Origin: Solirubrobacteraceae bacterium
GTDB lineage: Bacteria > Actinomycetota > Thermoleophilia > Solirubrobacterales > Solirubrobacteraceae
Length of the DNA stretch: 13,316 nucleotides
Reading direction: 5' to 3'
Assembly: GCA_019683665.1 (NCBI GenBank)
Contig: JADGIB010000071.1
Span: forward strand, 1-13,316
Both the position numbers and the translations under genes were made by a program. This document shows positions 1 through 6,081 of the stretch, piece by piece (position 1 is the first letter of the stretch; every line of letters begins with the position of its first letter). The notes under the pieces were generated by a model, which made no database searches, was not told the DNA's origin, and saw only the letters and a program-made list of their open reading frames with translations.

Positions 1-83
1 CTTCCCCCCCGTGGGGGGGGCTCGGCGAGGTTTTTAAGCTCGCCTACACGACCGGCGGCCTGTCCCCCCTGTCGCGCGCATGA
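1..83 (+). CDS. Possible 3' end of an upstream gene (partial, unidentified)
   Basis: One plus-strand frame is open from the left edge to a TGA at 81-83, giving about 26 codons ending in the residues GGLSPLSRA. Twenty-three of these codons end in G or C, as in the real genes here. Its TGA would overlap the mrdA ATG (80-82) as ATGA, a coupling style like that of other junctions in this operon. By synteny the gene before PBP2 is often mreD, but nothing in these residues is recognisable. The frame crosses a C7-GT-G8 homopolymer, where one miscounted base would change it. The alternative is that this is untranslated leader. Confidence 0.33.
   Translation, partial: SPPWGGLGEVFKLAYTTGGLSPLSRA
4..44 (+). 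repeat. C7/G8 homopolymer palindrome followed by a T5-loop hairpin
   Basis: Seven C (4-10), GT, then eight G (13-20) form a near-perfect palindrome. It is followed by GGCGAG (24-29), a nine-base loop with five T, and CTCGCC (39-44), a 6-bp hairpin. Both lie 36-76 bases upstream of the mrdA start. A GC stem followed by TTTTT resembles a terminator for an upstream gene, but the T-run sits in the loop of the second stem, so this is not clear-cut. It could also be leader structure. Confidence 0.4.
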
Positions 84-2011
84 TGACCACCCCCGGAAAC
101 GACGGCGGCCGCCCGATCACGCCCCAGCTGGCGCTGCGCGTCGCCGTGCTCGGCGGGATCGCGCTCGTCATGTTCGCGATCGTCTTCTTCCGGCTGTGGT
201 TCCTCCAGGTCCTCAGCGGCGACGAGTACGTCTCGCAGGCCAACGACAACCGCGTCCGCGAGATCCGCATCCAGGCGCCGCGCGGCGACATCGTCGACCG
301 CGACGGGCGCGTGCTCGTCACCAACCGCCAGGCGACCGTCGTCCAGCTCGAGCCGGGCAAGCTGCCCGCCGACAACGCCGAGCGCAAGGCGCTCTACCGG
401 CGCCTGGGCGAGGTCCTGCGGATGGACCCGATCGAGATCTCGCGCGAGGTCAACCGCCAGCGGCGGATCCTCCCGTACGCGAACGTGACGCTCGACGTCG
501 ACGCGCCGCGCGCCGTCCTCAACTACCTCCAGGAGCGCAAGCGCGAGTTCCCGGGCGTGACGATCGCCGACCAGTACCTGCGGCGCTACCCGCGCAAGGA
601 GCTGGCCGCCCACCTCGTCGGCACCGTCGGGCAGATCAACCCCGACCAGCTCAAGCAGAAGCGCTACAAGGGCGTCAAGCAGGGGACGGTCATCGGCCAG
701 AGCGGCATCGAGTGGCAGTACGACCGCTACCTGCGCGGCACCGACGGCGCCCAGCTGCTGCAGGTCGACTCGATGGGCGGCTACAAGGGCGTGCTGCGCC
801 GCCGCCAGCCGGTGCCCGGCCAGAACCTGAAGCTGTCGCTCGACCTGTCGCTGCAGGAGGTCGGCCAGGAGGCGGTCGCCCAGGCCGGCGGCGGCCAGCC
901 CGGCGCGTTCGTGGCGATGGACCCGCGCAACGGCCAGATCCTGGCCATGGGCTCCTACCCGAGCTTCGACCCGTCGCTGTTCGCCAAGCCGATCAGCGAG
1001 GAGAAGTACAAGCAGCTCACCTCCGAGGCGAACGGCTCGCCGCTGTTCGACCGCGCGATCGGCGGCCTGTACCCGACCGGCTCGACGTTCAAGCCGATCA
1101 CCGCGCTCGCCGCGCTCGAGCAGGGGATCATCACCCCGTCGACGGTCATCAACGACACCGGCTGCCTGACCGTCGGCTTCACCGAGTTCTGCAGCCCGGG
1201 CGACCGCGGCGCCGGCGCGGTGAACCTCGCCGCGGCGCTGAAGGTCTCCTCCGACGTCTACTTCTACATCCTGGGCCGCGACCTGAACGAGCTCGAGGGC
1301 CAGCCGCTGCAGAAGACCGCCCGCCGGCTCGGGCTCGGGCGCGACCCCGGGATCGACCTGCCCGGCGCCCAGCCCGGCACCGTGCCCGACCGCGCCTGGC
1401 GTGCCGAGCGCGGCCGGCTCGAGCGCCAGTGCCGCCGCAAGCGGAAGGTCGACTCGTGCGGCATCTCCGACATGCGCCCGTGGTCGACCGGCGACAACGT
1501 GAACCTGGCCGTCGGCCAGGGCGACCTGCAGGCGTCGCCGCTGCAGATGGCGATCGCCTACGCCGCGCTCGCCAACGGCGGCAAGGTCGTGCGCCCGCAC
1601 CTCGGCCTCAGCATCGAGGACTCCCAGGGCCGCCTCGTCCAGGAGATCGACCCGCCGTCGCCGCGCTCGGTCCACATCCCCGAGGACGCCCGCCAGGCGA
1701 TCCTCCAGGGCCTGCACGCCGCCGCCAGCGAGCCCGGCGGCACGTCGGCCGACGTGTTCGCCGACTGGCCGCACGACCGCTACCCGGTCTACGGCAAGAC
1801 CGGCACCGCCGAGCGCGGCGCCGGGCGCCCCGACCAGTCCTGGTACGTCGCGTTCGTGCCCGACAAGAGCCGGCCGATCGTCGTCGCCGTCACGATCGAG
1901 GGCGGCGGCTGGGGCGCCACGTCCGCGGCGCCCGCCGCCCGGCAGATCCTGTCCCAGTGGTACCTGGGCCACAAGGGCGAGTTCATCCGCGGGGAGTCGC
2001 ACACCCAGTGA
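80..2011 (+). CDS. mrdA: Penicillin-binding protein 2 (elongation-specific peptidoglycan DD-transpeptidase)
   Basis: Class B PBP that cross-links peptidoglycan during lateral wall growth as partner of the RodA glycosyltransferase encoded next. The 643-aa protein has a short cytoplasmic N-terminus, one membrane anchor at about residues 18-37, a PBP-dimer/pedestal domain starting near RGDIVDRDG (68-76), and a transpeptidase domain. The three active-site motifs are present: SxxK as STFK (335-338, nucleophile S335), SxN-type as SSD (390-392, the D being usual in PBP2) and KTGT (573-576). The GQGDLQASPLQ segment is also typical. The chosen ATG is the first of two tandem ATGs; the frame is closed by a TAA at 35-37, and no other start lies between. 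No good Shine-Dalgarno is visible, so coupling to an upstream frame is possible. Cysteines at 362/371 and 451/460 look like two extracytoplasmic disulfide pairs, the second flanking a very basic loop. Confidence 0.97.
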   Translation: MMTTPGNDGGRPITPQLALRVAVLGGIALVMFAIVFFRLWFLQVLSGDEYVSQANDNRVREIRIQAPRGDIVDRDGRVLVTNRQATVVQLEPGKLPADNAERKALYRRLGEVLRMDPIEISREVNRQRRILPYANVTLDVDAPRAVLNYLQERKREFPGVTIADQYLRRYPRKELAAHLVGTVGQINPDQLKQKRYKGVKQGTVIGQSGIEWQYDRYLRGTDGAQLLQVDSMGGYKGVLRRRQPVPGQNLKLSLDLSLQEVGQEAVAQAGGGQPGAFVAMDPRNGQILAMGSYPSFDPSLFAKPISEEKYKQLTSEANGSPLFDRAIGGLYPTGSTFKPITALAALEQGIITPSTVINDTGCLTVGFTEFCSPGDRGAGAVNLAAALKVSSDVYFYILGRDLNELEGQPLQKTARRLGLGRDPGIDLPGAQPGTVPDRAWRAERGRLERQCRRKRKVDSCGISDMRPWSTGDNVNLAVGQGDLQASPLQMAIAYAALANGGKVVRPHLGLSIEDSQGRLVQEIDPPSPRSVHIPEDARQAILQGLHAAASEPGGTSADVFADWPHDRYPVYGKTGTAERGAGRPDQSWYVAFVPDKSRPIVVAVTIEGGGWGATSAAPAARQILSQWYLGHKGEFIRGESHTQ

Positions 2012-3222
2012 TGAACACGGCCGCCAGCCCGATCCGCGACCCGCGCGACGACACGCCCGCCGCCGGGACCGGCGGCGGCCTGCTCTCGATGCGGCTGCCG
2101 TTCGACCCGCTGCTGCTGCTGGCGACGATCGGCCTCATCGTCTGCTCGCTCATCGTCCTCGACGGGGCGACCGAGGAGGACATCGCCGGCCAGCCCGACT
2201 ACTTCGTCAACCGCCAGGCGATCTTCGCCGCCGTCGGCGTCGTCCTCATGCTCGTGCTCAGCCGGGTCGACATCTCCCGCTTCCGCGAGCTGACGTGGGG
2301 CCTGTACGCGGTCCTCATCGGGATCATCCTCCTGAACCTGGCGTTCGGCTCCGACGTCCGCGGCGCGCAGCTGGCGATCCGGCTGCCGGGCGGCTTCAAC
2401 TTCCAGTCCTCCGAGTTCGGCAAGGTCCTGCTGATCCTCGTGCTCGCCGGCTTCGTCGTCGGCCGCTCGAGGCGGATCGCCGAACGCGACACGACGGCAC
2501 GGGTGATGCTGCTGGCGCTCGTGCCGGCGTTCTTCGTGATCGCCCAGCCGGACCTCGGCTCGGGCATGGTGTACGTCGTCATCGCGCTCGCCGTGCTGTT
2601 CGTGGCGGGCACGCCGTGGCGGCACTTCGCCGGGCTCTTCGCCCTCATGGCGGTCGCCGTCACGATCGCCCTCGTCGCCGCCCCGGCGGTCGGCGTCGAG
2701 GTGCTCAAGCCGTACCAGGTCGACCGCCTCACGTCCTTCCTGTCGCCCGGCGATCGCGCGGGCGACGAGGGCTACCAGCAGGAGCAGTCGAAGATCGCGA
2801 TCGGGGCCGGCCAGAAGACCGGCCGCGGCGATCAGGCGACGCAGACGAAGCTGAACTTCCTGCCCGAGCACCACACGGACTTCGTGTTCGCGGTGGTGGG
2901 GGAGCGCTACGGCTTCGTCGGCTGCGCCCTCGTGTTGTCGCTCTACGCGCTGTTGATCTGGAGATCGCTGCGCATCCTCACGATCGCCAAGAACCTGTTC
3001 GGCGCGCTCGTCGCAGGCGGCGTCGTGGCGATGCTCATGTTCCAGGTGTTCGTCAACGTCGGCATGAACCTCGGGATCATGCCCATCACCGGCATCACCC
3101 TGCCCCTGCTCAGCTACGGGCCCGCGTCGGTGATCACCACTCTCCTGGCGCTGGGCCTCCTGCAGTCGATCTACGTGCAGGGACGCCTGGCCGCCGCCTA
3201 CAAGTCAAGGACCATCCTGTGA
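2011..3222 (+). CDS. rodA: RodA, SEDS-family peptidoglycan glycosyltransferase
   Basis: Polytopic membrane enzyme that polymerises lipid II into glycan strands in the elongasome together with PBP2. The 403-aa protein has a 30-residue polar N-terminus and then about ten hydrophobic segments. Family signatures are FQSSEFGK (131-138, usually with QPSE), QPDLGSG (179-185), the long loop SPGDRAGDEGYQQEQSKIAIG (245-265) that carries the essential acidic residue of SEDS enzymes, LNFLPEHHTDF (281-291) and LPLLSYGPAS (364-373). The last is normally LSYGGSS, so it deviates in a normally conserved spot. The ATG shares its A with the mrdA TGA, so translation is coupled; ggggag at 1991-1996 is a possible but distant ribosome site. 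An internal ATG at residue 27 is a weaker alternative start. Pairing with mrdA supports RodA over FtsW. Confidence 0.95.
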   Translation: MNTAASPIRDPRDDTPAAGTGGGLLSMRLPFDPLLLLATIGLIVCSLIVLDGATEEDIAGQPDYFVNRQAIFAAVGVVLMLVLSRVDISRFRELTWGLYAVLIGIILLNLAFGSDVRGAQLAIRLPGGFNFQSSEFGKVLLILVLAGFVVGRSRRIAERDTTARVMLLALVPAFFVIAQPDLGSGMVYVVIALAVLFVAGTPWRHFAGLFALMAVAVTIALVAAPAVGVEVLKPYQVDRLTSFLSPGDRAGDEGYQQEQSKIAIGAGQKTGRGDQATQTKLNFLPEHHTDFVFAVVGERYGFVGCALVLSLYALLIWRSLRILTIAKNLFGALVAGGVVAMLMFQVFVNVGMNLGIMPITGITLPLLSYGPASVITTLLALGLLQSIYVQGRLAAAYKSRTIL

Positions 3223-5033
3223 AGAAGCAAGTCTTGGTCAGCGTGGACCGCGGCGAGACCCGCGTCGCGCTGCTGGAGAAGCCCAAGGGCAAGCGGAGCT
3301 ACCGCGTCGCCGAGCTCTACCTCGAGCGCCGCGGCGCGCGCTCCATCGTGGGCAACATCTACAAGGGCAAGGTCGACAACGTCCTGCCCGGCCTCGAGGC
3401 GGCGTTCGTCGACATCGGCCTCGACAAGAACGGCTTCCTGCACGTCGACGAGATCGTCCTGCCCGGGGTCGAGACGCCGCGGCGCGGCCGCGGCAGCGGC
3501 GACGGCAAGAAGATCACCGACCTGCTCAAGCCCGGGCAGGAGATCATCGTCCAGGTCGTCAAGGACCCGCTGAAGACGAAGGGCGCCCGGCTCTCGATGG
3601 AGCTGACGATCGCCGGGCGCTACATGGTCTACGCGCCGACCGGCGAGGGGATCGGCGTCTCCCGCCGCCTCGACGACAAGGAGCGCGACCGGCTGCGCAA
3701 GGAGGCCAAGGGCCTCGACCTGCGCGACGGCGGGGCGATCATCCGCACCGCCGCGGCGGGCGCCAAGCGCGAGGACTTCGAGCGCGAGCTGCAGTACCTG
3801 TTCAAGCTCCACGAGGTCCTGCGCAAGCGCGCCGAGGAGAACCCGGCGCCGTCGCTCGTCTTCCAGGAGGCCGACCTGTCGGTCCGAGTCGTGCGCGACA
3901 TCTTCTCCGACGACTTCGAGAAGGCGATCGTCGACGACCCGAAGCAGTACCAGCGGCTCGTCTCGTTCTTCGAGCGCACCGGCCCGGAGCTCGTCGAGCG
4001 CCTCGAGCTCTACGAGGGCGACGAGCCGCTGTTCGAGAAGCACGGCGTGACCGAGGTGCTCGAGAGCACGATGTCGCGCCGCGTCGACCTCCCGTCGGGC
4101 GGCTACCTGATGATCGACTACGCCGAGGCGCTGACGGTCATCGACGTCAACTCGGGCTCGTTCGTCGGGCGCGGCAAGCAGGCCCGCCTCGAGGACACGA
4201 TCACGAAGACGAACATCGAGGCGGCGATCGAGGTCGTCAACCAGCTGCGGCTGCGCGACATCGGCGGGATCATCGTCATCGACTTCATCGACATGGCCCG
4301 CGCCCGCAACCAGCGCGAGGTCATGAAGACGCTGCGGGCCGCCCTGGAGGAGGACCGCACGAAGACGTTCACGGCCGAGATCTCGAAGCTCGGCCTCGTC
4401 GAGATGACGCGCCAGAACGTCACCGAGGGCGTGCGCGAGATCATGACCCGGCCGTGCCCGACCTGCGACGGCGAGGGCGTCATCAAGTCCGAGGAGACGA
4501 TCGCGATCGAGGTCGAGCGCCGGCTGCGCGACGAGGTCGGCGAGGAGGAGGCCTACCTCGTGCGTCTGAACCCGCGCGTGACGGCCCAGTTCACCGGCGA
4601 GGGCGGCGGCGCGCTGCGGGCCCTGGAGGCCGAGACCGGCAAGGTCTTCTACTTCGAGGGCTCCGAGGGGCTGCCGCTCGACCACTTCGCCATCACCGCC
4701 CGCGGCACCCAGGAGGAGATCGCCGAGCAGGCGGTCCCGTTCTCGGAGGGCGACGAGGTCTACGTCCACATCGTCGAGCCGCACATGTACAACGTCGACG
4801 ACGCCGTCGCGAAGATCGACTCGTACGTGATCTCGGTGACGCACGGCTACCGCTACCTCGGCGAGAAGCGCCTCGTGCGCATCGAGGCGGTGGGCCGGAC
4901 GTCCGCCACCGCGGTCGTCATCGACGGCGACCAGGACGGCGACGACGACGCGCTAGACTCGAAGCCTCGGCGCCGCGGCCGCAGAGGCGGACGGCGCCGT
5001 ACCCGTGCCAAGGCCGAGAGCGCCAGCGAGTGA
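3219..5033 (+). CDS. rng: Ribonuclease E/G family endoribonuclease
   Basis: Cytoplasmic endoribonuclease for rRNA 5' maturation and mRNA decay. The protein has 604 residues. An S1 RNA-binding domain (about 42-127, with GNIYKGKVDNVLPGLEAAFV) is followed by the RNase E/G catalytic core. The metal-binding aspartates are visible in TVIDVNSGS (D309) and IVIDFIDM (D355), and the zinc-link CPTC is at 413-416. A C-terminal extension follows: about 508-568 resembles a TRAM-like RNA-binding fold (GDEVYVHIVEPHMYN...), then an acidic stretch and an Arg-rich tail (569-604). It is longer than E. coli RNase G (489 aa) and lacks the large RNase E scaffold. I chose the GTG start because it overlaps the rodA TGA as GTGA, has AAGGA (3207-3211) seven bases upstream, and gives the typical N-terminus KKQVLVSVD. 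The adjacent rplU-rpmA pair is common synteny. Confidence 0.95.
   Translation: MKKQVLVSVDRGETRVALLEKPKGKRSYRVAELYLERRGARSIVGNIYKGKVDNVLPGLEAAFVDIGLDKNGFLHVDEIVLPGVETPRRGRGSGDGKKITDLLKPGQEIIVQVVKDPLKTKGARLSMELTIAGRYMVYAPTGEGIGVSRRLDDKERDRLRKEAKGLDLRDGGAIIRTAAAGAKREDFERELQYLFKLHEVLRKRAEENPAPSLVFQEADLSVRVVRDIFSDDFEKAIVDDPKQYQRLVSFFERTGPELVERLELYEGDEPLFEKHGVTEVLESTMSRRVDLPSGGYLMIDYAEALTVIDVNSGSFVGRGKQARLEDTITKTNIEAAIEVVNQLRLRDIGGIIVIDFIDMARARNQREVMKTLRAALEEDRTKTFTAEISKLGLVEMTRQNVTEGVREIMTRPCPTCDGEGVIKSEETIAIEVERRLRDEVGEEEAYLVRLNPRVTAQFTGEGGGALRALEAETGKVFYFEGSEGLPLDHFAITARGTQEEIAEQAVPFSEGDEVYVHIVEPHMYNVDDAVAKIDSYVISVTHGYRYLGEKRLVRIEAVGRTSATAVVIDGDQDGDDDALDSKPRRRGRRGGRRRTRAKAESASE
4954..4959 (+). 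promoter_or_regulatory. Possible internal -10 element (TAGACT) for rplU-rpmA
   Basis: TAGACT lies inside the last codons of rng, 82 bases before the rplU ATG. It is read there as GCG CTA GAC TCG, and CTA is a leucine codon I do not notice elsewhere in these genes, which favour CTC and CTG. That suggests the hexamer may be kept for a reason other than coding. No convincing -35 is seen about 17 bases upstream. This is inference from motif and codon use only. Confidence 0.28.
4969..4998 (+). promoter_or_regulatory. Candidate L21 leader hairpin within the end of rng
   Basis: GGCGCCG (4969-4975) pairs perfectly with CGGCGCC (4992-4998). Inside, CCGC (4979-4982) pairs with GCGG (4987-4990) around an AGAG tetraloop. 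The structure ends 43 bases before the rplU start and just after the TAGACT hexamer, where a ribosomal-protein leader that autoregulates rplU-rpmA could sit. It also encodes the Arg-rich RNase tail, and CGC/CGG-rich codons form stems easily, so chance is a real alternative. Confidence 0.28.
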
Positions 5034-5041
5034 CCGAACCT

Positions 5042-5353
5042 ATGTACGCAGTCGTGAAAACCGGAGGCAAGCAGTACCGCGTCGAGAAGGGGCAGACCCT
5101 GCTCGTCGAGAAGCTCGCCGCCGACGAGGGCGAGAGCGTCGAGCTCGAGCCGGTGCTGTTCGCCGACGAGGATGCGGTGTTCGACCCGGACGGCCTGAAG
5201 AGGGTCAAGGTCTCCGCCAAGGTCGTCGGTCACGAGAAGGGCGACAAGATCCGCGTCTTCAAGTTCAAGCCCAAGCGCGGCTACAAGCGCACGACCGGCC
5301 ACCGGCAGCAGCTCACCCGCATCGAGATCACGGAGATCAGCAATGGCGCATAA
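5042..5353 (+). CDS. rplU: 50S ribosomal protein L21
   Basis: Large-subunit protein that binds 23S rRNA. The 103-residue product has the normal bacterial length. It begins with the canonical MYAVVKTGGKQYRV and ends with the RNA-binding KPKRGYKRTTGHRQ and TRIEIT stretches. The ATG was chosen because L21 normally begins MYAV. A GTG twelve bases upstream overlaps the rng stop (GTGA) and would add only VTEP. The gene starts eight bases after rng and overlaps rpmA by eleven bases. The first codons use GCA and AAA, AT-richer than the rest, which fits relaxed structure at the start site. Confidence 0.98.
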   Translation: MYAVVKTGGKQYRVEKGQTLLVEKLAADEGESVELEPVLFADEDAVFDPDGLKRVKVSAKVVGHEKGDKIRVFKFKPKRGYKRTTGHRQQLTRIEITEISNGA

Positions 5354-5600
5354 GAAGGGCCTCGGCTCCTCGCGCAACGGCCGTGACAGCAACGCCAAGC
5401 GCCTGGGCGTGAAGGTGTTCGCCGGCCAGACGGTGACCGGCGGCGAGATCATCGTCCGCCAGCGCGGCACCCGCTTCCATCCCGGCGAGGGCGTCGGGAT
5501 CGGCAAGGACGACACCCTGTACGCCCGCACGGCCGGGGTCGTCCGGTTCAGCACCGGCCGCCGCGGCCGGGTCGTCTCCGTCGCGCCCGCCGGGGACTGA
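5343..5600 (+). CDS. rpmA: 50S ribosomal protein L27
   Basis: Large-subunit protein whose N-terminal tail reaches the peptidyl-transferase centre. The product is 85 residues, the usual length, starting MAHKKGLGSSRNGRDSNAKRLGVK with the family's GGEIIVRQRGTRFHPG core. The N-terminus starts directly with the mature-type AHKK, so it has no Firmicutes-style cleavable leader. The ATG lies inside the end of rplU (11-base overlap), with GGAG (5332-5335) seven bases upstream. Overlap and order show co-transcription with rplU. Confidence 0.98.
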   Translation: MAHKKGLGSSRNGRDSNAKRLGVKVFAGQTVTGGEIIVRQRGTRFHPGEGVGIGKDDTLYARTAGVVRFSTGRRGRVVSVAPAGD

Positions 5601-5603
5601 GCC

Positions 5604-5813
5604 GTGGCCGGCGGGGATGACCGTCGGCAGCACCGCGACCGCTCGCTCGAGTCGGCGGAGGAGGCCCGCCGCCGGCTCGACGACGACCCGCGTCATCCCC
5701 GCGACCGCGCCCTCGAGGACGGGAGCGTTCCCGGCGACGCGGCCGACCTGACCGGGGTGGGGCGCTTCCTGCGCCGCCACGACCGCGACCTCGCCCGCCG
5801 CCCCCGGGACTGA
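5604..5813 (+). CDS. Small highly charged hypothetical protein, 69 aa
   Basis: I do not recognise this protein. It starts with GTG three bases after the rpmA stop, and a ribosome-site-like GGGGA (5592-5596) lies seven bases upstream. Only five of its codons end in A or T, matching the coding bias of its neighbours. About a quarter of the residues are Arg and about a quarter are Asp or Glu. There is no membrane segment, signal peptide or cysteine. The first two thirds look disordered, and the end (LTGVGRFLRRHDRDLARR) could form an amphipathic helix. Its place between rpmA and the hairpin at 5831-5885 would make it the last gene of the mrdA-rpmA operon. The alternative is non-coding GC-rich DNA that is open by chance, and I rate the two about evenly. 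Confidence 0.42.
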   Translation: MAGGDDRRQHRDRSLESAEEARRRLDDDPRHPRDRALEDGSVPGDAADLTGVGRFLRRHDRDLARRPRD

Positions 5814-5830
5814 CCCGGCCGCGGGCACAG

Positions 5831-5885
5831 GCAGGGCCGGCCCGCTCTGACGGCCCCGGGAGCACCCGGGACGGGCCGACCCTGC
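5831..5885 (+). terminator. Long nested hairpin, probable terminator after the rpmA operon
   Basis: GCAGGGCCGGCCCG (5831-5844) faces CGGGCCGACCCTGC (5872-5885), which pairs at 13 of 14 positions with one C-A mismatch. The loop contains a second hairpin, CCCGGG (5855-5860) with CCCGGG (5865-5870) around AGCA. The structure lies 17 bases after the small ORF and about 200 bases before obgE. No T-tract follows, so it would be the T-less hairpin type often proposed in GC-rich actinobacteria, or another structured RNA. It marks the likely boundary between the two plus-strand operons. Confidence 0.45.
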
Positions 5886-5954
5886 TGCATCGAAACCGCC
5901 CACCCGGCGGAGCGGCGACGCGCGCGCCCCGGGGGAGGGACACCGGGGGACCGA

Positions 5955-5969
5955 GCCCCAGGCTGGGGC
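5955..5969. promoter_or_regulatory. Perfect 15-nt palindrome upstream of obgE (possible operator)
   Basis: GCCCCAG-G-CTGGGGC is a 7-bp inverted repeat around a single central base, 113 bases before the obgE ATG, with GATATC (5974-5979) just downstream. The single-base centre makes a DNA operator more natural than an RNA hairpin. The rest of 5814-6081 holds no gene I can support; besides this palindrome it contains the hairpin at 5831-5885 and a -10-like TAGGAT. Confidence 0.28.
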
Positions 5970-6058
5970 GGACGATATCCCGCGCGGCGGACCGCACGGC
6001 CGGGCGGCTGGACGCCCGTTCGAGCGCGGCCGCCGCCCGCGGCGCGCGGACGCCCCCG

Positions 6059-6064
6059 TAGGAT
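6059..6064 (+). promoter_or_regulatory. Possible -10 element (TAGGAT) for obgE
   Basis: TAGGAT fits the TANNNT pattern of housekeeping actinobacterial -10 boxes and stands out in very GC-rich DNA. It lies 17 bases before the obgE ATG, so a transcript would have a leader of about ten bases. No -35 match is visible at the expected spacing. The 268-base gap and upstream hairpin make a promoter somewhere here likely; this exact site is inference. Confidence 0.33.
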
Positions 6065-6081
6065 CGTGGGCCGATCGGACC

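Noticed and set aside
44..2002. Long minus-strand open frame opposite mrdA
   Set aside because: Antisense shadow of PBP2; repetitive Ala/Arg/Val/Asp content and no family signature.
196..2010. Open plus-strand frame running continuously into rodA (apparent 1008-residue fusion)
   Set aside because: Residues before the rodA ATG are Arg/Pro/Ala-rich out-of-frame mrdA; the true protein begins at 2011.
2295..3218. Apparent long N-terminal extension of the RNase E/G frame
   Set aside because: It is out-of-frame rodA; the GTG at 3219 has a ribosome site and yields the family N-terminus.
5030..5041. GTG start for rplU overlapping the rng stop
   Set aside because: It would add only VTEP before the canonical MYAV start of L21; the ATG at 5042 is preferred, though the GTG is not excluded.
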